From assembly GCF_004341505.2 (NCBI RefSeq), contig NZ_SLYP02000001.1, positions 2,442,501 to 2,506,500 on the forward strand: DNA of 64,000 bases. Direction: 5' to 3'. The position numbers and the translations under genes are program-made. The notes beneath the pieces were generated by a model. That model was not told the DNA's origin and made no database searches. It saw only the letters and a program-made list of their open reading frames with translations. The DNA is from Sphingomonas sp. JUb134 (GTDB lineage: Bacteria > Pseudomonadota > Alphaproteobacteria > Sphingomonadales > Sphingomonadaceae). Every line of letters starts with the position of its first letter. The first letter of the stretch is position 1. Shown here piece after piece: positions 21,070-30,121 of this stretch.

Positions 21070-21817
21070 GGAAAGCTCCGGGTTTGCGGCAGTTCGGGTG
21101 GGGTGTTCCGGTTGGATCTACCCGCATTGGCGTGGCCGCTTCTACCCCGAGAAGCTGGCGGTCAAGCGCTGGTTCGCCTTCTATGCCGAGCATTTCGAGA
21201 CGGTGGAGATCAACAACAGCTTCTACCGGCTGCCGAAACCCGAAACGTTCGACGGCTGGGCGGCACAGGCGCCGCCGGGCTTTCGCTATGCGGTAAAGGC
21301 CAATCGCTTCCTGACCCAGGCCAAGAAGCTGAAGGATTGCGAGGAGCCGATGGCGCGGATGATGCCGGCGTTCCGGCATCTGGGGGAGACGCTCGGGCCG
21401 GTGCTGTACCAGCTGCCACCGCGGTTCAAGCTCAACCTGGAGCGACTGGAGGCGTTCCTAGAACTCGCGCCAAAAGACGTCGTCAACGTCTTCGAATTCC
21501 GGGAGAAGAGCTGGTACGACGACCGGGTGTTCGCGCTGCTGGAGCGATACGGGGCGAGTTTCTGTGCGCACGACATGCCCGGGTCCGACAGCCCGGACCT
21601 GGCGGTCGGGCTGGTCGCCTATGTGCGCTTTCATGGTGGCGAGGGGAAATACTGGGGGCGCTATTCAGACGAGGCGCTGCTGCGCTGGACGGACTGGATG
21701 ATGGCGCAGGCGGGCGCCGGGCGCGAAGTGTGGGCGTATTTCAACAATGATGCCGAGGCGCATGCCATTCATGATGCGCTGACGTTGAAGGCGATGCTGC
21801 GACAGGCCGGGCGGTAG
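21068..21817 (+). CDS. DUF72 family protein (YecE-like)
   Basis: A 249-aa TIM-barrel protein of the DUF72 family, whose biochemical role is not established. Typical motifs are VGCSGWIYPHWRGRFYP near the N-terminus, FETVEINNSFYRLP, FRYAVKANRFLT, QLPPRF and EVWAYFNNDAEAHAI near the end. Starts are ambiguous: ATG 21068 overlaps the divergent thiE ATG, while a GTG about ten codons in (VRVGCSGW) would also keep the conserved core. It faces the ABM/aldolase operon convergently, with two hairpin repeats between them. Confidence 0.9.
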   Translation: MESSGFAAVRVGCSGWIYPHWRGRFYPEKLAVKRWFAFYAEHFETVEINNSFYRLPKPETFDGWAAQAPPGFRYAVKANRFLTQAKKLKDCEEPMARMMPAFRHLGETLGPVLYQLPPRFKLNLERLEAFLELAPKDVVNVFEFREKSWYDDRVFALLERYGASFCAHDMPGSDSPDLAVGLVAYVRFHGGEGKYWGRYSDEALLRWTDWMMAQAGAGREVWAYFNNDAEAHAIHDALTLKAMLRQAGR

Positions 21818-21834
21818 CCGGCAGGCGGTAAACA

Positions 21835-21940
21835 TCACCCCTTGGTACCCCGGCGGAGGCCGGCGCCTAGTTGGGGGCGGCTCGCGAGATGCGGAGAGGT
21901 TTCCCAACTGGGCCCCGGCCTTCGCCGGGGTACCGGTGCG
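21835..21940. repeat. Intergenic repeat cluster 2
   Basis: Two hairpin elements in inverted orientation lie between the convergent DUF72 and ABM genes: 21844-21875 (reverse; arms partly degraded, CCCCGGC against GCCGGCG) and 21904-21935 (forward; CCCCGGC/GCCGGGG with CTTC loop, ending GGGGTACCGG). Confidence 0.8.
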
Positions 21941-21953
21941 GGTACGGGTACCG

Positions 21954-22346
21954 TCAGGCGCCGGCGAGGAAGCTGCCGGGGACCGGGCGGGTCTCGGCGC
22001 TGAGGTCGAAGCCGGCGATCAGGGGGCGACCCTTGGCGATCGCGTCCCGGACGGCCGGGAGCTTCAGCGAGGCAGTGTGGCTTTCCTTGGCGTCCCAGAG
22101 TTCGGTGATCCAGATCGCGTCCGGATCGCCCGCATCCTCGGCGATCAGATACGCCAGGCAGCCCGGCATCGCGTCGGTGCCGCTGGCGAGGATGGCGACG
22201 AGCTCGGCGCGGGTGCCGGGCCTTGCCTTGATCTTGCCGATCATGCCGAAACCTGCGGTCGTGCCTGCCATCGCCACCTCTCCGTTGAGAAGGCGCCCGC
22301 CGACCAGCGCGAGCGCGAGCCCGGCCAGCAGCGGGCGCCGCTCCAT
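21954..22346 (-). CDS. Antibiotic biosynthesis monooxygenase (ABM) domain protein
   Basis: The C-terminal ~100 residues match the small ferredoxin-like ABM/quinol-monooxygenase fold: GMIGKIKARPGTRAELVAIL, then CLAYLIAEDAGDPDAIWITE and LWDAKESHTAS. The N-terminal 26 residues (MERRPLLAGLALALVGG) look like a signal peptide or anchor, unusual for this cytosolic family; an internal ATG (MAGTTAGFG) would give a soluble form. The ATG at 22346 overlaps the aldolase stop as TGATG, so the two are coupled. Such proteins often oxidise small quinols or act as dimeric stress proteins; the substrate is unknown. Confidence 0.8.
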   Translation of the reverse strand: MERRPLLAGLALALVGGRLLNGEVAMAGTTAGFGMIGKIKARPGTRAELVAILASGTDAMPGCLAYLIAEDAGDPDAIWITELWDAKESHTASLKLPAVRDAIAKGRPLIAGFDLSAETRPVPGSFLAGA

Positions 22347-23254
22347 CAGTCCTGACCCTGATAGATGCCGATGATCTTGTCGAGCATCGCCAGCGCCTCG
22401 TCGCGCGGACGCTGGAAGGTGTTGCGGCCAATGATCGAGCCGTTGCCGCCGCCGTCGCGGATGTCGCGTGCGTCCTGGTAGACGGCGTCGGCACCCTTGG
22501 CGGCGCCGCCCGAGAAGACGACGATGCGGCGGCCGTTGAAGCAGCTCTTCACGACATGGGCAACGCGCTTGGCCTGGGTGGAAGCGTCGAAGCCCTCATA
22601 GACCTTCTTGGCTTCCTTCTGCTCGATATGGTCGGTCGGCAGCTTCACCTTGATGATGTGCGCGCCGAGCAGCGCCGCCATGTGCGCCGCATAGGCGCCC
22701 ACGTCGAGCGCCAGTTCACCTTCCTTCGACAGGGTGCCGCCACGTGGATAGGACCAGATCACGGTGGCGATGCCGACCGACTTGGCCTGGGCCGAAAGCT
22801 CGCGGATCTCCTCCATCATGTCGAACACGTCGTCGGCGCCCGGATAGATGGTGAAGCCGATCGCCGAGCAGCCGAGGCGGAGCGCGTCGTCGACGCCGCC
22901 GGTCACCGCCTGGTTGATGCCGGTCGCCCAGCTGTTGGAGGAGTTGACCTTCAGGATGGTCGGGATCTGCCCGGCGAAGGTGCCGGCGCCCGCCTCCAGC
23001 ATGCCGAGCGGCGCCGCATAGGCCGAGAGGCCGGCGTCGATCGCGAGCTGGAAGTGGTAGTGCGGGTCGTATGCCGGCTCGTTGACCGCGAAGCTGCGCG
23101 CAGGGCCGTGCTCGAAGCCCTGGTCGACGGGCAGGATGACCAGCTTGCCGGTGCCGCCCAGCCGACCCTGCATCAGGATGCGGGCGAGGTTCGCCTTCAC
23201 GCCGGGATTGTCGGACTCGTAGTTCGCGAGAATTTCTCTGACGATCGGCGTCAT
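22346..23254 (-). CDS. Class I fructose-bisphosphate aldolase (DhnA/FbaB type)
   Basis: Cleaves fructose-1,6-bisphosphate by a Schiff-base mechanism. The 302-aa product belongs to the archaeal-type (DhnA) class I aldolases, not the metal-dependent class II family. Visible features are LPVDQGFEHGP, the candidate Schiff-base lysine in HIIKVKLPTD (Lys202 or Lys204), and the phosphate-binding VFSGGAAKG and GNGSIIGRNTFQ. No other fba gene is in the window, although pgk, gap and tkt lie 1.3-6 kb away. Its stop overlaps the ABM gene. Confidence 0.92.
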   Translation of the reverse strand: MTPIVREILANYESDNPGVKANLARILMQGRLGGTGKLVILPVDQGFEHGPARSFAVNEPAYDPHYHFQLAIDAGLSAYAAPLGMLEAGAGTFAGQIPTILKVNSSNSWATGINQAVTGGVDDALRLGCSAIGFTIYPGADDVFDMMEEIRELSAQAKSVGIATVIWSYPRGGTLSKEGELALDVGAYAAHMAALLGAHIIKVKLPTDHIEQKEAKKVYEGFDASTQAKRVAHVVKSCFNGRRIVVFSGGAAKGADAVYQDARDIRDGGGNGSIIGRNTFQRPRDEALAMLDKIIGIYQGQD

Positions 23255-23399
23255 TCTGGAGGTCTCCCATGCTGCTGGTTCGCTGCGGCTGTTACCGCTT
23301 GCCTGACTTCGTTAGGCGGGCACCGCCGGCCCCACAAGGGCAGCCCGGCCATGGGAGCGCTCACTTCGTCGCGGTGCAACAAACTCGGGCTCGACGCGT

Positions 23400-23888
23400 A
23401 TGTCCGGGATGCCTGAACGGCCCCCTGCGACCCCGCGCCACCGCCCGTTGAGCCCCGGCGAGACAGCCATGCTGCGCGGCGTGTTCGGCGAGGGCATCGA
23501 CTATGCCCGCGTGCGCATCCACCCGCGAAAATGGTGGTTCGTGTTTCCGGGCAACCGGCCGATGGCGCCCAATGGGCATGCCTATTTTCCCGGCGACAGC
23601 CATGTTCCCGATTTCGCCGCGCCGGGCGTGCCGCTATGGCGCAAGGCGAGCTTCGTGCACGAGGGGACCCACCTCTACCAATGGTATGGGCTGAAGCAGT
23701 GGGTGTGGGTGCGCGGGCCGTTCCAGCGCAATTACGACTATCGGCTGGAGCCGGGGAAACCCTTCACCGCCTATGGGCTGGAGCAGATGGGGATGATCGC
23801 CCAGCATTATTTCACGCTGGCGAACGGCGGCCGCATCCCCCTGCCCTATACGCTGGCGGACTATGCCCCGCTGCTGCCGCTGGCATGA
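23400..23888 (+). CDS. DUF4157-like protein with HEGTH motif
   Basis: A 162-aa protein. Its centre resembles the DUF4157 metallopeptidase-like domain of contractile-injection-system cargo: FGEGIDYARVRIHPRKWW, then NGHAYFPGD, then SFVHEGTHLYQWYGL. The HExxH-like element here reads HEGTH, so the catalytic Glu and both His are kept. There is no signal peptide. It may be a zinc protease or an inactive relative. I have seen similar sphingomonad proteins described as vgr-related, but no Vgr or injection system is nearby. The stop overlaps the ATG of the following lipoprotein gene (ATGA). The start could also be nine bases later. Confidence 0.65.
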   Translation: MSGMPERPPATPRHRPLSPGETAMLRGVFGEGIDYARVRIHPRKWWFVFPGNRPMAPNGHAYFPGDSHVPDFAAPGVPLWRKASFVHEGTHLYQWYGLKQWVWVRGPFQRNYDYRLEPGKPFTAYGLEQMGMIAQHYFTLANGGRIPLPYTLADYAPLLPLA

Positions 23889-24370
23889 GGCGGCCGCTGC
23901 TGGCGCTGGCCGTCGTGCTGGCGGGATGCTCGAGCCAGAGCGCCGACGATCCGGACTGGCATTCGAGCAAGCGCGCGACCGACCTGGTCGTGGAGGAAGC
24001 CCTTGCGGCCGAGCCGCCGGACTATGCGCGGGCAATCACCGCGATCGAGCGATCCGGGCGGCCGAGTGCGACGGTGGCGCTGGAGGCGGGCAATCTGATC
24101 GTTGCCGGGCATCGCGAAGTGCAGCCGGAGCGACGGCCGGCGGCGACGCTGGACCAGGGACTGTCGCTGCTCGAACGGGCTGCGAACGGTCGCGGCGAAG
24201 CGGCTGATATCGCGCCACAACATCTGCGGCTCTGGTTCGAGCGCGGGGTCGGCAGCGGCGTGTACCAGGCGATGCCGCCGCGGCCCGAGCTGGCGCGATG
24301 CTGGCGGGCGGTGGAGGACCGGGAGATGCGCGCGGCGGCGTGTATCGCGATGCGGGGTGGCGGGCGGTAG
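23885..24370 (+). CDS. Predicted lipoprotein, function unknown
   Basis: A 161-aa protein beginning MRRPLLALAVVLAGCSSQ, a standard lipobox (LAGC) placing the mature protein on a membrane face. The remainder is helical and Ala/Glu/Arg-rich, with two further Cys near the C-terminus (ELARCWRAVE, RAAACIAMRG). No family is recognised. Its ATG overlaps the stop of the DUF4157-like gene by four bases, so the two are translationally coupled and probably work together. Hairpin repeats follow directly. Confidence 0.7.
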   Translation: MRRPLLALAVVLAGCSSQSADDPDWHSSKRATDLVVEEALAAEPPDYARAITAIERSGRPSATVALEAGNLIVAGHREVQPERRPAATLDQGLSLLERAANGRGEAADIAPQHLRLWFERGVGSGVYQAMPPRPELARCWRAVEDREMRAAACIAMRGGGR

Positions 24371-24554
24371 GGGCCGGGCGCGCCGCGAAGTGTTCCGTGC
24401 TCCCGCGGAGGCGGGAGCCCAGGGTACAAAGGGCTACGCGCCGTTGGTCTGCTTGGCCCTGGATCCCCGCCTGCGCGGGGATACGGGATGTGAGCCGCGG
24501 GACGTGGCGTTCGGGACCCTGGGCCCCGGCCTTCGCCGGGGTACGAGTTCCGCG
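24371..24554. repeat. Intergenic repeat cluster 3
   Basis: Three hairpin elements fill the gap between the convergent lipoprotein and pgk genes: 24395-24424 (reverse; GCTCCCGC/GCGGGAGC), 24456-24487 (forward; ATCCCCGC/GCGGGGAT) and 24515-24547 (forward; CCCCGGC/GCCGGGG). The first two form an inverted pair with the spacer half-site GCTTGGCCCTGG. Confidence 0.82.
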
Positions 24555-25745
24555 TTAGCGCGCCAGGGCGGCGACGCCGGGGAGTTCGCGGCCTTCCATC
24601 CACTCCAGGAAGGCGCCGCCTGCGGTGGAGACGAAGGTGAAGGCGCCCGCCGCGCCGGCCTGGTTGAGGGCTGCGACCGTGTCGCCGCCGCCGGCGACCG
24701 ACACGAGCGAGCCGTCGCTGGTGAGCGCGGCGGCCGTCTTGGCGAGCGACACCGTCGCGGCATCGAACGGCGGCGTCTCGAACGCGCCGAGCGGGCCGTT
24801 CCAAACAAGCGTGCGGCAGTTCTTGAGCACGTCGCCCAGCGCCTCGACCGCGGCGGGGCCGACGTCGAGGATCATCTCGTCGGCGGCGACCTCGTGGACG
24901 TTGACGGTGCGCGTCGGCGGGTTCGGCCGGAATTCGGTCGCGACCACCACGTCGTACGGCAGGTGGATGGTGCAGCCGGCCTTGTCAGCGGCGTCGAAGA
25001 TTTCCTCGGCGGTGCCGGTGAGATCGTGCTCGCACAGGCTCTTGCCGACGTTCACGCCGCGCGCGGCGAGGAAGGTGTTGGCCATGCCGCCGCCGATGAT
25101 GAGGTGGTCGACCTGCCCGACCAAATGCTTGAGCACGTCGAGCTTGGTCGAGACCTTGGCGCCGCCCACGACCGCCGCGACCGGATGCTCGGGGTTGCCG
25201 AGCGCCTTGTCGAGCGCGTCGAGCTCGGCTTCCATCTGGCGGCCGGCGAACGCCGGCAGCTTGTGTGCGAGGCCCGCCGTCGAGGCATGGGCGCGGTGCG
25301 CGGCGGAGAAGGCATCGTTGACGTAGAGGTCGCCAAGCGCCGCGAGGCGATCGACCACGGCGGGATCGTTCTTTTCCTCGCCGCCGAAGAAGCGGGTGTT
25401 TTCCAGCAGCGCGATGTCGCCCGGCTGGAGCGTGGCGACCGCGTCGGCTGCGCCCTCCCAGTCGATGTAGCGGACCGGGCGGCCGAGCACTTGGCCGAAC
25501 GGGATCGCCAGCTGGGCGGTGGAGAATTCCGGGCTCGGCACGCCCTTGGGACGACCGAAGTGGGCGAGCACCAGCACGATGGCGCCGCGATCGGCGAGTT
25601 CGGTGACGGTGGAGATCGCCGCGCGCAGACGGGTGGCGTCGGTGACGTGGCCGTCGGCCATCGGCACGTTCAGATCCTCACGGACCAGCACGCGCTTGCC
25701 CGCGATGTCACCCATGTCGTCCAGGGTCTTGAAATTGCGTGTCAT
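24555..25745 (-). CDS. pgk: Phosphoglycerate kinase
   Basis: Transfers phosphate between 1,3-bisphosphoglycerate and ADP. The 396-aa product has the family length, with the substrate motif [19 protein letters not shown], the nucleotide-domain [25 protein letters not shown] and the C-terminal [15 protein letters not shown] 25745 gives [17 protein letters not shown]; upstream in-frame codons are antisense to the MOSC gene. The ATG overlaps the MOSC stop as ATGA. It is the last gene of the tkt-gap-MOSC-pgk operon. Confidence 0.97.
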   Translation of the reverse strand: MTRNFKTLDDMGDIAGKRVLVREDLNVPMADGHVTDATRLRAAISTVTELADRGAIVLVLAHFGRPKGVPSPEFSTAQLAIPFGQVLGRPVRYIDWEGAADAVATLQPGDIALLENTRFFGGEEKNDPAVVDRLAALGDLYVNDAFSAAHRAHASTAGLAHKLPAFAGRQMEAELDALDKALGNPEHPVAAVVGGAKVSTKLDVLKHLVGQVDHLIIGGGMANTFLAARGVNVGKSLCEHDLTGTAEEIFDAADKAGCTIHLPYDVVVATEFRPNPPTRTVNVHEVAADEMILDVGPAAVEALGDVLKNCRTLVWNGPLGAFETPPFDAATVSLAKTAAALTSDGSLVSVAGGGDTVAALNQAGAAGAFTFVSTAGGAFLEWMEGRELPGVAALAR

Positions 25746-26254
25746 GTCTCGATCCTGATTGTGTCGCCCACGGCGATCGTTCCGCCCGCCAGCACGCGCG
25801 TGCAGGCCCCGCCGCGCCAGTCCGGCAACAGCGCCTCGAAGAGCCCCGGCACCAGCGCGTCCATGCGCTGGCACGGGTCGCATTCACAGGTGATTTCCAG
25901 CACCACGTCGGCGCCGATGCGCAGCCGCGTGCCGGGCACCTGCGGCACGTCGAACCCGTCGACCAGCAGGTTGGCGCGACGTTCCTGCCACGGGAGGGCT
26001 CGGCCGACCGCGGCAGTGGCCGCTTCCCAGTCGCCGCGCTCCATCAGCGTCACCTGGCGCTTGCCGGTGCCGCCGGGCTTGCGCCGGCCGCGGTGGTCGC
26101 CGGCGATGCCGGCTTCCACGCTGACGTCGGCGCGGTCGAGCACCTCCATGGGTGCCCGTACAAAGGCGTGGCGCGCGATGCCGGCGATCGTGCCGACCCG
26201 CGCGCCCGCTTGCCCGTCCTCTCCGGCATCCGCCAGCGCGACGGGCATCGACAT
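25742..26254 (-). CDS. MOSC domain protein between gap and pgk
   Basis: A 170-aa protein with the MOSC fold of molybdenum-cofactor sulfurase C-termini and YiiM-like proteins. The key elements are [20 protein letters not shown] near residue 55-75, RRANLLVDG and the conserved Cys segment [19 protein letters not shown] proteins deliver or transfer sulfur or use the molybdenum cofactor; the substrate here is unknown. It overlaps the gap stop by TGATG and the pgk start by ATGA, so it is embedded within a glycolytic operon with obligatory co-transcription, an unusual context. Confidence 0.85.
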   Translation of the reverse strand: MSMPVALADAGEDGQAGARVGTIAGIARHAFVRAPMEVLDRADVSVEAGIAGDHRGRRKPGGTGKRQVTLMERGDWEAATAAVGRALPWQERRANLLVDGFDVPQVPGTRLRIGADVVLEITCECDPCQRMDALVPGLFEALLPDWRGGACTRVLAGGTIAVGDTIRIET

Positions 26255-27261
26255 CAGCCGAACTTGGCCATCGCGCAGGCGGTGTCGACCATGCGGTTGG
26301 AGAAGCCCCACTCGTTGTCGTACCAGCTGACGACGCGCACCAGCTTGCCGTCGATCACCGCCGTCTCCAGGCTGTCGACGGTCGAAGACGCCGGCGTGTG
26401 GACGATGTCGATCGAGACGAGCGGCTCGTCCGAATAGACCAGGATGCCCTTGAGCGGGCCCTCTTCCGACGCCGCCTTCAGGATGGCGTTGACCTCTTCC
26501 TTGGTCGTGTCGCGCTTCGGCGTGAAGGTCAGGTCGACGAGGCTGCCGTCCGGCACCGGCACGCGCACCGACGAACCGTCGAGCTTGCCCTTGAGCTCCG
26601 GAAGCACCTCACCCACCGCGCGGGCAGCGCCCGTGGTCGTCGGGATGATCGACATGGCGGCCGCACGCGCGCGACGCAGGTCCTTGTGGATCTGGTCCAG
26701 GATCTTCTGGTCGTTGGTGTAGGCGTGGATCGTGGTCATCAGGCCACGCTCGATCCCGATCGAGTCGTTCAGCACCTTGGCAACCGGCGCCAGGCAGTTG
26801 GTGGTGCACGATGCGTTGGAGACGATCGTGTGGCCGGCCTCCAGCTTGTCGTGGTTGACGCCATAGACGACGGTAAGATCGACGTTCTTGCCAGGAGCCG
26901 AGATCAGCACCTTCTTGGCGCCGCCATCGATGTGCTTCTGCGCGCTGTCGCGATCGGTGAAGAAGCCGGTGCACTCGAGCACCAGTTCGACGCCGTTTTC
27001 GCCGTGCGGCAGGTTTGCAGGATCGCGCTCTGCCGTCACCTTGATGCGCTTGCCGTCGATCACGAGGTCGTTGCCGTCGGCCGAGACTTCACCCGGATAG
27101 CGGCCGTGGATGCTGTCGCGGCTGAACAGCCAGGCGTTGGACTTGGCGTCCGACAGGTCGTTGATGGTGACCAGTTCGAGGCCGCAGTCCGGGCGCTCCA
27201 GAATGGCCCGCGCAACCAGGCGGCCGATGCGCCCGAACCCGTTGATCGCTACCTTCGTCAT
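26254..27261 (-). CDS. gap: Glyceraldehyde-3-phosphate dehydrogenase, type I
   Basis: Oxidises glyceraldehyde-3-phosphate with NAD and phosphate. The 335-aa product has the dinucleotide fold [17 protein letters not shown] and the catalytic motif [12 protein letters not shown] with Cys152. The later [12 protein letters not shown] ending is also conserved. Asp35 (INDLSD) favours NAD over NADP. ATG 27261 matches the family N-terminus; 24 upstream codons were dropped. It is 50 bases downstream of tkt and overlaps the MOSC gene. Its stop-start coupling implies similar expression of gap, MOSC and pgk. Confidence 0.97.
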   Translation of the reverse strand: MTKVAINGFGRIGRLVARAILERPDCGLELVTINDLSDAKSNAWLFSRDSIHGRYPGEVSADGNDLVIDGKRIKVTAERDPANLPHGENGVELVLECTGFFTDRDSAQKHIDGGAKKVLISAPGKNVDLTVVYGVNHDKLEAGHTIVSNASCTTNCLAPVAKVLNDSIGIERGLMTTIHAYTNDQKILDQIHKDLRRARAAAMSIIPTTTGAARAVGEVLPELKGKLDGSSVRVPVPDGSLVDLTFTPKRDTTKEEVNAILKAASEEGPLKGILVYSDEPLVSIDIVHTPASSTVDSLETAVIDGKLVRVVSWYDNEWGFSNRMVDTACAMAKFG

Positions 27262-27310
27262 GTTGCCGATCCTTTCACTTGGATGGTCCATGCCCGCGTT
27301 GCCGCGAGCC

Positions 27311-29278
27311 TCAATTCTCGAGCGCAGCCGCAACCTTGGTGGCGATCGCGTCCGCGGTCAGTCCGAAATATTCGTAGAGCTTGGGCGCCGGGCCGGAGGC
27401 GCCGAACCGGTCGATGCCGAAGCGCAGGCCGTCGAGGCCCGTGTAGCGTTCCCAGCCCATGGTGGTGCCCGCCTCGATCGAGACGATCAGCGCGTCCGCC
27501 GGTAGCACATCGCGACGATAGTCGGCAGGCTGTGCATCGAAGCGCGACCAGCAGGGCATGGACACCACATCGGCACCGATACCCTGCGCTTCAAGCTGCG
27601 CGCGGGCAGAAACCGCGAGTTCGACCTCGGAGCCGGTGGCGACGAGCACCACGCGGCGCGGCGCCTCGGCCGCGACCAGGCGGTACGCACCCTTGGCGCA
27701 CAGGTTCTCCGAGGCGTCGGTGCGCAGCTGCGGCAGGTTCTGGCGCGACAGCGCGAGCAGCGACGGGCCGGTCGCGTCCTGAAGCGACAATTCCCAGCAC
27801 TCGGCCGTCTCGATCGTGTCGCACGGGCGATAGACGTCGAGGTTGGGGATCAGCCGCAGGCTGTTGAGGTGCTCGATCGGCTGGTGGGTCGGGCCGTCCT
27901 CACCGAGGCCGATGGAATCATGCGTCATGACATAGATGACGCGCGCGTTCTGGAGCGCCGACAGGCGGATCGCCGGGCGGGCATAGTCCGCGAACACCAG
28001 GAAGGTGCCGCCGAACGGGATGATGCCGCCGTGGAGCGCCAAACCGTTCATCGCCGCGGCCATGCCGAACTCGCGGATGCCGTAATAGACATAGCGGCCG
28101 GCATAGTCGTCGCGGTTGAGCGGCTGCAGCGCCTTGGTCTTGGTGTTGTTCGAGCCGGTGAGATCGGCGGAGCCGCCGACGGTTTCCGGCAGCTGCTCGG
28201 TGATGGTGCCGAGCACCAGTTCCGACGCCTTGCGGGTCGCGAGCTTCTGCGGATTGGCCAGCAGGCCGTCGAGGTAGGGCTTGAGCGTGAAGCCCTCGGT
28301 CAGCTCGCCGGTCATGCGGCGGCGGAAGGTCGCGCCTTGCGAATCGGCGTCGCACCGCGCCTCCCAGGCGAGGCGAACGTCGCGGCTGCGGACGCCGGCG
28401 GCGGCCCAGGTTTCTGCGATCTCCTCCGGCACCTCGAACGCCTCGGGCTCCCAGCCCATGGCGAGGCGCGTCTTGGCGACGATGTCGGGGCCGAGCGCTG
28501 CGCCGTGGACGGCGCTGGTGCCTTCCTTGCCGGGCGCGCCCTTGCCGATGATGGTGCGGCACGCGATCAGCGACGGACGCGGATCGGCGATGGCTTCGTC
28601 GATCGCGCGGCAGATGTCGGCGGGGTCATGGCCGTCGCAGGCGACGGTGTGCCAGCCGGTCGCGGCATAGCGCGCGGCGACATCCTCGCTCGACGACAGC
28701 TCGACCGCGCCGTCGATGGTGATGCGGTTGTCGTCCCACAGCACGATCATGCGGCCGAGGCCGAGGTGGCCGGCAAGGCCGATCGCCTCGTGGTTGATGC
28801 CTTCCATCAGGCAGCCGTCACCGGCGATCACCCAGGTGCGGTGGTCGACCAGGTCATCGCCAAAGGTGGCGTTGAGGTGGCGCTCGGCGAGCGCGAGGCC
28901 GACGGCGGTAGCCAGGCCCTGGCCGAGCGGGCCGGTGGTGGTCTCGATGCCCGGGAGCTCAAAGTTTTCGGGGTGGCCGGCGCACGGGCTGTGCAGCTGG
29001 CGGAAGTTCTTGATGTCGTCGATGGTCGGGCGCGCATGGCCGGTCAGGTGCAGCAGTGCATAGATCAGCATCGAGCCATGGCCGGCCGACAGCACGAAGC
29101 GGTCGCGGTCCGGCCATTTGGGATCGGCGGCATCGAACTTGAGGTAGCGGGTCCACAGCACCGTCGCCACGTCCGCCATGCCCATCGGCATGCCCGGGTG
29201 CCCGGAGTTGGCGGCCTCCACCGCATCCATCGCAAGCGCACGAATCGCGTTGGCGAGCAGGGTATCCGAGGCGGCCAT
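27311..29278 (-). CDS. tkt: Transketolase
   Basis: Thiamine-diphosphate enzyme of the non-oxidative pentose phosphate pathway. The 655-aa product has the usual three domains: [11 protein letters not shown] and [12 protein letters not shown] near the N-terminus, the TPP/Mg motif [13 protein letters not shown], and the middle-domain [16 protein letters not shown] plus [16 protein letters not shown]. The C-terminal domain ends near residue 655. The start ATG 29278 has AAGGA four to nine bases upstream. First gene of the tkt-gap-MOSC-pgk cluster; divergent from the zapA group. Confidence 0.97.
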   Translation of the reverse strand: MAASDTLLANAIRALAMDAVEAANSGHPGMPMGMADVATVLWTRYLKFDAADPKWPDRDRFVLSAGHGSMLIYALLHLTGHARPTIDDIKNFRQLHSPCAGHPENFELPGIETTTGPLGQGLATAVGLALAERHLNATFGDDLVDHRTWVIAGDGCLMEGINHEAIGLAGHLGLGRMIVLWDDNRITIDGAVELSSSEDVAARYAATGWHTVACDGHDPADICRAIDEAIADPRPSLIACRTIIGKGAPGKEGTSAVHGAALGPDIVAKTRLAMGWEPEAFEVPEEIAETWAAAGVRSRDVRLAWEARCDADSQGATFRRRMTGELTEGFTLKPYLDGLLANPQKLATRKASELVLGTITEQLPETVGGSADLTGSNNTKTKALQPLNRDDYAGRYVYYGIREFGMAAAMNGLALHGGIIPFGGTFLVFADYARPAIRLSALQNARVIYVMTHDSIGLGEDGPTHQPIEHLNSLRLIPNLDVYRPCDTIETAECWELSLQDATGPSLLALSRQNLPQLRTDASENLCAKGAYRLVAAEAPRRVVLVATGSEVELAVSARAQLEAQGIGADVVSMPCWSRFDAQPADYRRDVLPADALIVSIEAGTTMGWERYTGLDGLRFGIDRFGASGPAPKLYEYFGLTADAIATKVAAALEN

Positions 29279-29402
29279 GAGTCATCCTTGTGACGGCGCG
29301 GTCCCCCTTGACCGCGTATGCCCGCCTTTGGGGCGGCGACCCGCCTTCGTCAACCGGCGAGCCGTGCTTGCGGCGGCCGGTCACCCCTCCTATCCGGGAA
29401 CC

Positions 29403-29591
29403 ATGGACCAGCCCCAAGCGAACCCAGGCCTCGCCCGCATTGACGCCGCGCTCCGGCGGATCGAAGCGGCTGCGCGCGCCCGTGCGGCTGCGGCCGAATC
29501 GCTCGAGCAGCGGCACGCGGCGCTGCGGGCCAGCATGGCGGAAGCGATCACCGCGCTGGACCAGGTAATCGCGGGCCAGGGCGACGACTGA
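29403..29591 (+). CDS. Small coiled-coil protein upstream of zapA
   Basis: A 62-aa protein, nearly all helix-forming, with heptad-like Ala/Leu/Arg spacing (LARIDAALRRIEAAARARAA) that predicts a coiled coil. The stop overlaps the zapA ATG as TGATG. The position before zapA suggests a partner in cell division or FtsZ-ring bundling, by analogy with the ZapA/ZapB pair, but there is no sequence proof. The ATG at 29403 is the only start that keeps the coiled coil without a non-coding N-terminus. Confidence 0.65.
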   Translation: MDQPQANPGLARIDAALRRIEAAARARAAAAESLEQRHAALRASMAEAITALDQVIAGQGDD

Positions 29592-29941
29592 TGGCGCAGG
29601 TCAGCTTCACCATCGCGAATCGCTCCCACAGCGTCGCCTGCCGCGACGGCGAGGAGCCGCACCTGCTGGCCCTGGTCGAGCGGCTGCAGCGGCATGCGCC
29701 GGCAGCGATGCGGGCCTCGGCGGGGACCTCGGCGGAGCGGACGCTGCTGCTGATCGCGCTGATGCTGGCGGACGAGCTGGACGAGCGCGACCGGACGCCT
29801 GCCACGCCACCCGCCGCACCTGCGCCCGAGCCGGCAGCACCGGTGCAGGAGCCGGAGCTGCCGCAGGACCTGCTCGACGAAATCGCCGAACGGCTGGAAG
29901 CCGTCGCGGCAGCCCTTGAGGATCACGGCCACGTCGCCTAA
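29591..29941 (+). CDS. zapA: Cell division protein ZapA
   Basis: Promotes FtsZ bundling at the division ring. The 116-aa product has the ZapA N-terminal domain (VSFTIANRSHSVACRDGEEPHLLAL and LLLIALMLADEL), an Ala/Pro linker and a C-terminal helix (LLDEIAERLEAVAAAL). Its location immediately before 6S RNA and the folate cyclo-ligase gene is the classical zapA-ssrS-fau order, which supports the call. Confidence 0.9.
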   Translation: MAQVSFTIANRSHSVACRDGEEPHLLALVERLQRHAPAAMRASAGTSAERTLLLIALMLADELDERDRTPATPPAAPAPEPAAPVQEPELPQDLLDEIAERLEAVAAALEDHGHVA

Positions 29942-30089
29942 GTTGGTCCACGGCGGGCACTGCCCGGTACGAGCCTTCATTATCCCTGAGGCTATTCATC
30001 ATCCATGGGGGCTGTCCCTGCGCAGATCCTGGTCTGACGTACATGGTCCCCACCTGACGTACTGGGCGTCAGTGGATATCGCGGCCAAC
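29942..30089 (+). ncRNA. ssrS: 6S RNA
   Basis: The 150-base gap between zapA and fau shows the features of alphaproteobacterial 6S RNA, which mimics an open promoter and binds the sigma70 holoenzyme. A terminal closing stem pairs GTTGG (29942-29946) with CCAAC (30085-30089) and TCCAC (29947-29951) with GTGGA (30072-30076). The interior contains the typical GAGCCTTCATTATCCCTGAG segment and a long GC-rich arm around a central bulge. Ends are estimated from the closing stem; the true 3' end may extend some bases. Confidence 0.85.
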
Positions 30090-30121
30090 GGCCACGGCGG
30101 TCCCGCCACCCGCTCCCCCCG

